64,000 nt of DNA from Rhineura floridana. Taxonomy: Eukaryota; Chordata; Lepidosauria; Squamata; Rhineuridae. The notes under the pieces were generated by a model, which saw only the letters and a list, made by a program, of their open reading frames with translations, searched no databases and was not told the origin of the DNA. The translations under genes were made by a program, and so were the position numbers. The stretch covers positions 19,757,953 through 19,821,952 of the forward strand of contig NC_084499.1 in assembly GCF_030035675.1 (NCBI RefSeq), in the 5' to 3' direction. Of the stretch, positions 1-9,700 are shown one piece after another. Numbering within the stretch: position 1 is the stretch's first letter; every line of letters starts with the position of its first letter.

Positions 1-780
1 TTTTCTTCTGTTGCAGGAGGTGTGTCCAACACAAATGCTCACCAAGATGTCATCTGCCATCATTTGGGGACTGCAGATAGATAAACCCAAAGGGTTTTTT
101 TTGAGGAGGGGAGAGAACTAGACTCAAACAAACTCCTACCCAGCAGAACATGAAGCCTTGCTCTTTTTTCCCCTCACCCCCAACCCCCTCTCAAATCACT
201 AGCCAAATCAATCCACAATATCAGCCAACCCGCTCACACCATTTCCTAGGCAATGGAGATTGCTTTTTTTTCCCCCTGCAGAGATTACAGAGCACAGCCG
301 GAGCAACGCAGGGAGAGTCAGGATTGCATTAAAGACATAAAATGCAATTAAAGAAGGGGGAGGGATGAAGCTTATGGCATCTATCACTAGGGAAGCATAC
401 ATCAGAAAAAAAGTTAAAAGAATTCTTGATAATATCCACGTTGAGCGCAACAGAAAGGGTTATCCACTGCAGTCGAAAATGCAGTCACATGCCGGAGACG
501 GGCTTAACAAATGCGTTTACCGAAAAGAGTGGTTGGGAAGATGAATTTTTAACTCATATCTGTATTTTATACGCAAATACACTTTTCAGCGCAAGGCAAG
601 AGGGAGAGGCAGGGAAGCAGCTGCTGACTGTTTTAGCCCCTGAACCTAGAATAAAAGAGGGCAAACCAAGCCAGCCAGCCATCAACCCTTCCTCAATGCA
701 ATCCAGAAGAGGAGGAGGGGAAAATCCACTTGCAGTGAGTCCTTCCTAACGACGCCCTGATCCGCCCTCTGCCTCGCCTC
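1..780 (-). other. SH3GLB2: SH3GLB2 intron 1 (partial)
   Basis: Sequence downstream of the SH3GLB2 first-exon donor on the minus strand. I see no exon, repeat family or other gene in it; it has several purine or pyrimidine runs but no clear repeat. Confidence 0.6.
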
Positions 781-1215
781 ACCTGGACAGCCCTGGTGAA
801 GAAGACGCCCGCGTCGGAGGCCAGCTTCTTCATGTTGAAATCCATTTGGAAGCCCCCACAAAGGCAGAGAGCGAGAGCGCCGAGGCGAGGCGACTGAGCT
901 CGCCCAGATCCAGAGCATCCGTCTCCGCCTTTCCCTGCTCAGCTGCGCTCTCCACCCACCTGCTCTGCTGGAAAGCTGCTGCTCTTGGGAGGAGGGGAAC
1001 CGAGGAAGAACTCGCCAAGGAGGGCGGGCCTCGAGCGCATCCAACCCCCCCTTTCCCCTCCCTCCGAGCGCCCATCAGCGCCCTCTGGCATCCTCCGGGC
1101 GGCCTCTTAAAGCGCAGCGCGCAATGCTTTGCGCATTGGGCTTCCCCACAAGCGGCGGTCGGCTCTAGCCAGCCAGGGCGCACTGCGGAAAATGGGGGGC
1201 GCAAAAATGCGACCC
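780..1215 (-). promoter_or_regulatory. SH3GLB2: CpG-rich promoter and 5' UTR of SH3GLB2
   Basis: The stretch is G+C and CpG rich and surrounds the SH3GLB2 start codon. It includes GCGC-rich palindromic bits near 1111-1140 (GCGCAGCGCGCAATG and TTGCGCATTGGG), the latter with an inverted CCAAT box. There is no TATA box. The transcription start is not determinable from sequence; it should lie between 850 and 1200 on the minus strand. Confidence 0.6.
783..845 (-). CDS. SH3GLB2: SH3GLB2 (endophilin-B2), first coding exon
   Basis: The minus strand reads ATG at 845-843 and encodes 21 residues, MDFNMKKLASDAGVFFTRAVQ in two parts: MDFNMKKLASDAG and VFFTRAVQ. It then meets a consensus donor (GTGAGG, + strand 777-782). 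This is the N-terminal amphipathic helix of endophilin-B proteins, which leads into the BAR domain that binds and bends membranes; human SH3GLB2 differs at about one residue here. The rest of the gene lies left of the window. The call is supported by position: SH3GLB2 is the head-to-head neighbour of MIGA2 in other amniotes. The paralogue SH3GLB1 starts differently (MNIMDFNVKKLAAD), so SH3GLB2 is preferred. Confidence 0.93.
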
Positions 1216-1274
1216 ACCCAAACGCGCAAACTTAGGGTTGTAGTCAATGCTAGCCCCGGTCAGGGTAGGCCCGT

Positions 1275-1472
1275 TGGGGAGGGGTGTATAGCTCAGCGGG
1301 AGCGCATCTGCTTGGCATGTAGAAGGTCCCCAGCTGAATCCCTGATGGCATTGCCAGGTGGGGCAGAGAATGTCCCCGGCGTGAAGCCCTGGAGAGGCAT
1401 TGCTGCCAGTCAGTGTAGACCACGCTCAGGTAGATGAGCCCGTGGTCTGACTCAGTAGAAGGCAGGTTCCTA
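1275..1472 (+). mobile_element. tRNA-headed SINE
   Basis: About 200 bp: tRNA-like head (A-box-like TAGCTCAGCGGGAGCGC, B-box region GCTGAATCCCTG), then the family's GCTGCTGCCAGTCAGTGTAGA core and the GGTCTGACTCAGTA...GGCAGGTTCC tail. First of the dominant SINE family of the window. It lies between SH3GLB2 and MIGA2. Confidence 0.85.
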
Positions 1473-1949
1473 TTGAAACGGATAGGCATGCTTCGCTGAG
1501 TTGGACGTCCGGTAGCCGGCGGAACGATGGAGAGGTCACGGTCCTGGACTTGTTTGGCTGTTTGCCAAGTTTAACGGAGCTCATTGGGACTTACTCCCAA
1601 GTAAGCCAACCCGGGTGAGAACTCCTAAATTAATAAATGGCAGTTAAGGCAAGGTTATACTCTGCCCTTGGACCAACATTAACGTATGCAAGCTTTTGAG
1701 TTACACAGGACTCTTCATTCACTGGTCTTGTAGATCTGGAGAGCTTTTGCAATGGATTACATTTTACATTAAATTAAAAATGTTTATGTTGACTTACAGG
1801 TCTCCAACATTTAATGGATCAATCAATTTGATTGGCAGTTTTTTAAATTTATGATACAACCCGATCCATGCTTACTTTTAGTGGGACTCTTATGAATATA
1901 CTCCTATTAGTATGCTGTTAGTGCTGATATACTATCCTAGATGCTCCTA

Positions 1950-2340
1950 ACCCACCCACCCCAGGACCACTTGAAAATTGCTCAGGTTCTTGGTGGACCA
2001 CTGAATGATTTCCCCTCGCCTATTGTAGCAGATGTAATGTGCTGCGCTAGAGGTTGTATGATTTGTACTTGTATTTTTACAGACATGCCATGGACCACCT
2101 GAATGAAGCTGGACTATAGATAGAAGGGTAATCCCTATCCAATACTAGATATAGCATATACTAGCATATATAATAGACTAATTAATACTAGTAATACTAA
2201 TATTACCAGTGAATATACTTCCTGAACATGCTACTAATACCTACTAGTAGTAATACTGCTAATATACTACTAGTAATACTAATATTACTACTGAATACGG
2301 CAGCCCTCCTGAATGAAGCTTGTGGACCACTGGTCTATAC
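1950..2340 (+). mobile_element. hAT-like DNA repeat, 3' part expanded
   Basis: Shares blocks with elements at 31454-32161 and 43655-43876: GGACCACTTGAAAATTGCT near the left end and ATGGACCACCTGAATGAAGC near the right end. The left terminal repeat has decayed. Its right part has been drawn into the tandem array that follows. Confidence 0.55.
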
Positions 2341-2965
2341 TACATAGTTCATACTATATAGAATATAGTATAGTAACCCCATACTATGCTGTAGTCTATG
2401 CTGGTGTATCCTATATAATATGCTAATTGCTAATAGTAATGCTAACATTACTACTGAATATACTACTAGTAATACTATTAGTAATGGTACTAATGCCAAT
2501 AACTGTACTACCAGTAATAACACTAATATGCTACTAGTAATACCAATATTACTACTGAATGCTGCAGACCACCTGAATGAAGCTTGAGGGCAATTGGTCT
2601 ATACTATATAGTTTAGAGAGTATACTAACCCCTTTACTATACTTCAGTCTATGCTAGTGGATCCTATACTATATACTAATTTCTAATAGTAATACTATTT
2701 CTACGGAATATACTACCAGTAATACTATTAGTAATTGTACTAATGCCAATAACTACTACCAGTAGTAATACTACTAGTGGTATACTACAAATAATAGCTG
2801 TTACTACTACTAATATACTATTAATAATACTATTAATAATTGTACTACTACTACTAATTTATATTACTAGTAGTAATACTTGTAATGCTAATAACTATGC
2901 TAACTACTGTGCTAGTACTACTCCTTACTAATACTACTGATATACTACAAGCAATCCTACTACTA
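2090..2965. repeat. A+T-rich tandem array of TAATAC/TACTAG with ~264-bp higher-order unit
   Basis: The region is made almost only of TAATACTA/CTAGTAATA words. A longer unit is visible: CTGAATGAAGCT begins near 2098, 2311 and 2574, and from 2292 and 2556 two copies of about 264 bp can be aligned, including TCTATACTA...TAGTCTATGCTGGT/AGT and ATGCCAATAACT. An earlier shortened copy starts near 2091. The unit carries the right end of the hAT-like repeat, so the array grew from that end plus a microsatellite. Confidence 0.75.
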
Positions 2966-2999
2966 CTACTACTGACAGCTGGGGTTGTCACCTGAGGTG

Positions 3000-3445
3000 G
3001 AATTTAAGCTGAGGAAGGAGCGCTCCCCCCGTGCTTCTAGTCCCTAGTTTTTTGGCCTCGTTCTACCCTGACTGACCAAACCCAGTGGACATTTCCCCTT
3101 TAAGAGGAGTCCCGCCCCTTCACCATCACCGTCTAATCAACTCCGAAGCACACGCCCCCTTTCCTGCCTGAAGGGGAAACTCTCTCTTGCCGCTCAACCG
3201 TGCTTGGTTTTGTTGCGGTGAGTTGAAGAGCCTGAGCGAGGAGCGGTGAAGGGAGCCCGTTGGTGCTCGCGGGAAGGGGGGGGGTTGAGGCGCTGCTTTA
3301 ATTGGCCGAGGTGGTTGCCAATTGGAGGTCTCGCCACGGCGCCCCCGCCCCCTCGCGGGTAGCAGGCGGGTTAGGTTGTGAGTCCAAGACGCAGCCGGGA
3401 AGGAGACGCTGCCCTTCTCAAGCCATGGAGCACGGATGCACGGTG
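3000..3445 (+). promoter_or_regulatory. MIGA2: CpG promoter and non-coding exon 1 of MIGA2
   Basis: A CpG-rich block with GC boxes (CCCGCCCC at 3111-3118) stands 3.2 kb before the MIGA2 coding start. Two good donors are present: GTGAGT at 3218 and GTGAGG at 3443. The likely first exon ends at one of them and joins the acceptor at 6631. No TATA box is seen. Use of the second donor would place a GCCATGG start (3425-3427) in the leader; see findings. Confidence 0.6.
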
Positions 3446-4244
3446 AGGGCTGTCCCCCCCCCCGCCACCAGGAGAGTGGTATTGTCCGACCCGTTTAGGG
3501 CAGGTGTGCTGCGGTCTCTTCCACTATGAGGGAGAGGGGGGTAAATTCATAATTACCTTTTATTCTAGAGCCTGTGTTCCATCGGGAGCTTCAGGTATTG
3601 CTGGACAGGTATTTCAGGGAAACGCCTGCTGGGAATTGTAAGGTCTCAGTTAGTCATTTGTTGCAGGCGGGAGGGGGGGCTGGATCACCCCATTTGTGCT
3701 ATAGTCATCGCCCCATCTATGGCACGATGAACTGTTAAGCTCCTACCTGGAGCATAAGATGTCCTGAGTTTCCTTTTGTGCATCCCCTTTGTTAAATATG
3801 CCAGCAATTACTAGGCATGCCAGTTAAATGGATCCTCCTTGTTCAGATGCAGTCTGCCTGCAAAAGCTACTTGCTGGGGATGGTGGGAGGGGAGCACCTC
3901 TCTGGCTCAGGATGGCTTTAAAAGGTGGGGGGAGATGTTGTGCAAATTGATGGAGGATTGGACTATGGACAGCTATGACCCATGAGACTAGAGGTGAACC
4001 TCCATTGACCAGGCGTAGTCTACCCCCAAAACGCCACCCTCGGAGAGTAGGCTGTTGCCTTGCAGGTCCTTATTTTGGGCCTTCTGGCAACATCTAGTTG
4101 GCTGCTGTGCTCACCTTTTGGTCTGATGGCTGTTTAAGAGAAAGAAAAAAGTGATATGTGAATTATTTCTGAGTGGCTCTCTGAACATTAGGGGTGGGTA
4201 AGCGAAAGGACTTCTTGGAGGTATCAGTTTGATTGCATGCTGTT

Positions 4245-4768
4245 GAGCTTCTGGGTTTAATGGATGATGCATCCTGGCCTGGCTGGAAATGCCCCCTGCC
4301 TGAAACCCTGCAGCGCTGCTGCCAGTCAGTGTAAACAACACTAAGCTAGATGGGCCAGTGTTTGGCATAGGCAGCTCCCTGTGTTTCCCTTTGGGACGGG
4401 CAGCAACAGAGCATCTGCTTTGCATGCAGAAGGACACAGGTTCATTGCCTGATGTATTCAGGTCAGGCTGGGAAGGTTTCTTGCCTGAAACCCTGAAGAG
4501 CTGCTGCCAGCCAGTGTAGATTGTACTGAGCTTGATGGACCGGTGGTCTGACTTGTTACCAGGCAGCTTTCATGTGTTGGTGCTTGCAGACGGGCTGTAG
4601 CTCAACGGTAGAGCACCTGCCTTGCATTCAGAAGGTCCCATTTTCAATCTCCAGGTGTGGCTGGGAGAGGCCCCTTGTCCAAAATCCTGGAGATCTGCTG
4701 CCACTCAGTGCAGATGAGATGGACCAATGATCGGACTTGGTATAAGGCAGCGTTCTATCTTATTCTTC
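4245..4768 (+). mobile_element. three tRNA-headed SINE copies in tandem
   Basis: Three head-to-tail copies: a 5'-truncated one (about 4260-4388), a diverged full one (4392-4580) and another (4590-4768). Each has the CTGCTGCCA(G/C)(T/C)CAGTG core and a GGCAGC tail. All lie in MIGA2 intron 1. Confidence 0.8.
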
Positions 4769-4779
4769 TTGTTTAAATT

Positions 4780-5100
4780 GTTTTGCTTATGTTTGCTGCC
4801 CTGGGCTCTTTTGGGAGGGAGGGTGGGAAGAGAAATTCAACATATAAATAAATAATCAACGAACGCTCGCTTAAAAGTTCCATTGCAAGGATTGTAACGG
4901 AGGAAAGACGGCTATCAGAGTTTAATGGAAGAGTAAATCGGCCTTATTTATTTATTTATTTATTTTATTTTATTTATAGACCGCCCATAGCGAATAGCTC
5001 TCTGGGCGGTGAACAGCAGAGTTAAAATACAAAGTTACAATAAAACATACAAGGTCACAACAAGGTAGAGTAAAAAACATTGAATATAAAACATGAACGT
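4780..5100. mobile_element. L2-like LINE 3' tails, two orientations
   Basis: At 4780-4855 a plus-strand tail (GCCCTGGGCTCTTTTGGGAGG ... AAATAAATAA, split here) meets a minus-strand tail from 4944, where TTATTTATTTATT is followed by CCGCCCATAGCGAATAGC. Both are the usual short 3' ends of reptile L2/CR1-type LINEs. Confidence 0.55.
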
Positions 5101-6631
5101 TAAAATGCCTGGGAGTTGTCTGAGACAGATTTCCCACTTCACGGAGATCTGGGCCTGAGAAATGACCCTGACTTGTTTCTTTTTGTTTCTCCTAGTACTT
5201 GGGAGTCCTTTATCTTCTTGTTCTACTATTTTGACGTCACACTGAGAAACTTTGGCTCTTTTTGCCTTTTAACTGTCAGCATAACAATGGTGCACTTCTT
5301 CAGCTCATACTCTTTGAAGGGACACAGAACAGGATGTCCACGTTCCGGTTATTAAGGCACGGCTGAATTCTAATGGCACGGTAGCCCTAGATGGAAAACA
5401 ATTTTTAAAATGATCGCGTTAACTTTGCTCCATTTGGCTTTCCTGCTACTTGTATCGCATTGTGTCCACTAGCTTTTATGATAAGATAGTCGGATATGTC
5501 CTGGAGGACGATCGACTGATGCTTTATTGGACCTCCATGCTCAGAGGCAGTCTACCTTTGTATATTATGGGGGTGGGGTGGGAGAAAGAGGAAGGTCTGT
5601 TGTCTTCCTGCCCTGTTTGTGGGCTTTCTGGAGGCATTTTGGAATAGGACCTTCTTTGCAGTGGGACCCTGGCTAGAGGATTCCCCCCCCCCTCAGGAGA
5701 TGCAGATTATCCCAGCGGTGTCGGGAATCTTTAACATATGGGTTGGGATTGTCAGTCTGAATTTTGGAGCCAAATTTTGCATCGAAATAACTGTAACGAT
5801 AGGAGTTGCCCTGAGGCCTTCTCCATTGCTGATCGTATTTAATTGGATTGAGGAGACTGTTTCTGTAGAACAAAACATCTGTATTCGAGATCTTGTTGGT
5901 AGTGGTCTGTAAATGGACAAGCTTCATCTATATGGGAATGGCTATTGAAATGTCTAGAATTTGCAGAAATGGACACGTTTGGTTTATAAGAGAAATGGAT
6001 TTTTTTTTAATATATTGGTTATGTGAACAGTCTGATGTGTTGCAGCCCTGAGACAGATGTATAGACTGAACGTAGTCTATAAGTACAATAAATAAAATAT
6101 ACTGATTTAAATATACTAATTCTTTAATTGAGCTAAAACAGCAACTTAGGGGAAGCCCAAGTATATATATTTTTAAAGAAAACCTTAACTGGAAGAGAAC
6201 CCCAAAAACACCTAGTGAAGAGTGAGCAGGCTCAGCGGTCAAAGAATGCAGGATAACAGTTTGAGGTGCAGAATGCAAACTGGGGGCATGGAATGGAGTA
6301 TCATAGAACAGGGCACGGCTGGCTGGCTGAAAACCCTGAACAGGAGCACTCCTCCCTGGGACATTTAATTGTTGTTCCCAGTAATGTTAAGTGTGGCTGC
6401 TTTAAAAAAACAAACTTGCAGCCCATTATGCCTTTCAAGATGTGCTCTGCAAAAGGGTCCCTCAATTGTGTCTGTATCTTCCATTTATCATTGTTATTAT
6501 TTTGTATCTCTGTCCCAGGAAAGCAATTCACTGCAAAAGCCTGACTGTAGGATTCCAGGGCTTCTTCAAAAACACCACTGGGTTTCTTGGTGAACTTTCT
6601 TGGCTGGAGTCATCCCTGTAACTTTTTCCAG
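5100..6631 (+). other. MIGA2: MIGA2 intron 1, unique part
   Basis: No repeat family or exon recognised. It ends with a good polypyrimidine acceptor (ACTTTTTCCAG, 6621-6631). Confidence 0.5.
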
Positions 6632-6656
6632 CTCATGCCCAGAACCTCCTTGAAAA

Positions 6657-6752
6657 ATGGCGTTTCAGAGAACTGAAGGAATGTCCATCATTCAGGCTCT
6701 GGCGATGACTGTTGCAGAGATACCAGTGTTTCTTTACACAACATTTGGCCAG
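6657..6752 (+). CDS. MIGA2: MIGA2 coding exon 1
   Basis: Residues 1-32 (MAFQRTEGMSIIQALAMTVA then EIPVFLYTTFGQ). The exon itself starts at 6632 after TTTTTCCAG and has 25 nt of leader. Donor GTAGGA at 6753. First membrane segment. Confidence 0.95.
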
Positions 6753-9700
6753 GTAGGACAGTATAGGTTGTGCAATTATAGTTGATTGGGAAGTCTTGCA
6801 CAACATCATCTAACTTCCCCACAATCATATCTGAACAAATCTTCACTAAATAGCCGACGTCATCTAATCTCCCTGCAATCAAATCAGTATGGGCGCTCAG
6901 TAAAGAGGTTGTCTGGAAGGGCCTTATAATAATAGATCTTGGCATTCTTATAGTGCTTTCAAATGCTCAAAGTTCTTCACTTCTGCTGTCTTGAAGTAAC
7001 TCTTCTTTACAACAGCCCTATAAGGTAGGTCAGTATTATTGCCGATGGAGGAGCTAAGGCTGGGTGCGCATCTGTATAGCGTGTGTGTGTGTGTATGTAT
7101 GAGAGAGAGAGGCCCACCCAGGCAGTGGTGGGATGATATGATGATGAGGATGTAGCACTTAACTGCTTAGAAGCCTCTTTGGCAGTTTACAAGTGTACGG
7201 AATTAAAACACACAACAGAATAATTTCATTCGGGATTTCGGGATTCCCTTAAACGGTGGGCCAATGGGTCCGGCTTAACACACAGCAGCCTTTTGACACC
7301 AGCCACCGTCTTTAGGAAAAGACTGTCACTCAGTGGTGGGTACAACGCATACTCTGCACGCACAAGGTTCGATCCTATGCATTGCCAGTTGAAATGACCC
7401 TTCATAGCAGGACATGAGCCAGCTTCCTATGAGGATGTTTTGTTCAGTTAACTGTATTTTGATTGTTTTTTGTACTTGTTGTTTTAAGATGTTTTGACTT
7501 GTTGTACACTGCTTAGAGTTTTATTTAAACATAAGCGGTATATAAATGGACCAAATAAATATGTCCCTGTTTAATTCAGCCCTCAATTGTGAATTATGAG
7601 GACTAGAATCTTACTTTATTCTTAGGGGAAGGGCCATAGGTCAGTAGTGGAGCACCTGCTTTGCATGCAGAAGGTCCCAGATTCAATCCCTGTGATGGCA
7701 TCTCCAGGGAGGGCTGGGAGAGACCCCTGCCTGAAACCTTGGAGAGCTGCTGCCAGTCAGTGCAGGCAACACTAGGCTAAATAGGCCAAATGGTCTAGCC
7801 CATTATAAGGCAGCTTCTTTTACGTCTGTGCAGGGGAAGCTTTAATCCCACTGAGTTAAAAGTGTTGTTGTAAAACAAGTATTGATGAAGATATAAATGT
7901 GTTGCATTTATGTCTCTCCCCTTTTGCCCCCTTTTTCTTCTTTTCAAGTCTGCCTTCTCTCAGCTGAGGCTCACTCCGGGCCTCCGAAAGGTGCTGTTTG
8001 CCACTGCTCTCGGGACAGTCGCCTTGGCGCTCGCGGCGCACCAGCTGAAGCGCCGGCGTCGGCGGAAGAAGCAGATCGCCCCAGGGAAGGCCGAGGCAAA
8101 GCCCACAGGGCTCCCCGTTCCTGTCTTGCCGACGAGGAGGGTCCCTTCCATGAAAAAAGGTGACTCATATATAGATGGACTCTATGCAGAGAGAGCAAGT
8201 TTCTTCTATTATGATGATTGCCCAGGTGGGTGTGGGGAATGCTTGATATAACGTGTGCAGAGAGACAGGACTCTTTGAACGTGGGTGTTTATAGAGATGC
8301 GTTGTATCCTCCCGATGTCAATTGGTAATAAAGCCTTATACAGCTTAAGACCAGGATACCTGAAAGATCATCTCACCACTTATATAGCCAGTTGATCACT
8401 GCGCTCTGCAGGTGAGGGCCTTCTGCAGATACCATCTTATCAGGAGGTCCGTTCTGCAGAACATAGGAAGCAGGCCTTTTGTGTGGTGGCACCGACCCTT
8501 TGGAATTCCCTCCCCTTAAGTATTAGACAGGCGCCATTTCTGTTATTTTTTCGGTGCCTATGGAAGACCTTCCTCTTTCAACAAGCCTTTTAAGTAGAGA
8601 CCTTATCCCTGTCTGCCTCTGTGCTGGAATTGCTTTTAAAGTTGCTTTCAGTGCTTTATCATGGGACATCAAAACGGTCGATTGCTTCTGCTGCCAGCAC
8701 CAACCCAGGGCAAGGGATGGCACTGCCGGAAGATGTCTGCTTCCAATACCACACCCAAAAGGAAGGGCTTCTTCATGCAGCGCAGAGTTAAACTCTGGCA
8801 TTTGCTCCCACCAGAGGCGGTGATGGCCACCAACTTGGATGGCTTTAAAAGAGGATTAGACAAATTAATGGAGGAAAAGGCTACTCGCCATGATAGCCAT
8901 GTTCTACATGGTCTGAGACAGTATGTCTCTGAATAACCAGTTGCTGGGAATTGCAAGTGGGAAGAGCGGTCTTGTATTCGGGTCCTGCTTGCAGGCTTCC
9001 CATTGGGGCATCTGGTTGGCCACTAGGGATGGGATCCGCTGGCCAGTGCCGGTTCAAAAGCATCCCATCGACGTAATAGACTGGTATCGATTCGAGTTCC
9101 TTCTTTGTCTGCTAGCCACTGCTTTTGTCATCCGGTTTTTTCCCCTTGCAAAAAACATTGATACTCATATCGATAATTTTAAGGGAAATATCGATAAAAT
9201 TATTGTTCTTAATGTTGATATTTTAGAGGCGGGGTTTATCTGCCCATAATTGCTACATAAAACTCTGCAACGATGGAGTCTGAGTGAATTAATGGAAAAT
9301 TAGGTGCCACGTCCCTGTTGCCCACTGTGAGCACAGACGGCTGAACTAGGTGGGCCCCCTTTGGCCTGATCCAGTAGCCTGTTCTTATGATTATGGTATG
9401 AGCGTAGGAGGCACCCCGCTGCACGCGCACACCAGCTCCTTACTGCGAAGTCCCCTTTCTGCAGTCGTCCCTGGGTCCGCTCTTTGCAGGTTACTCCGGC
9501 AGGCACGTGCAGAGCCCCAGTGGCAAAAGCAACGACACACTGAGCGGGATCTCCTCCATTGATCCCAGCAAGCACTCCAGCTCGTCCCACAGTCTCGCTT
9601 CGGTAAGAGATTATCTTCCTTTTCCCACTGTCATTTAATTTTAAAAAATATTTTTATTTCTTCTTTTTTTATAATAAAACATGCTTAACCTAGGGGTAGA

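Noticed and set aside
846-1235. 129-codon plus-strand frame in the SH3GLB2 CpG island
   Set aside because: G+C-rich DNA has few stops by chance; the region is promoter and 5' UTR of the opposite strand.
2090-2965. CRISPR-like array
   Set aside because: There are no constant repeats with unique spacers, only degenerate TAATAC words and a 264-bp unit in a vertebrate genome.
7624-7700. tRNA gene-like heads with A and B boxes
   Set aside because: Each is followed by the same non-tRNA SINE body and lacks a complete cloverleaf; these are SINE heads, not tRNA genes.
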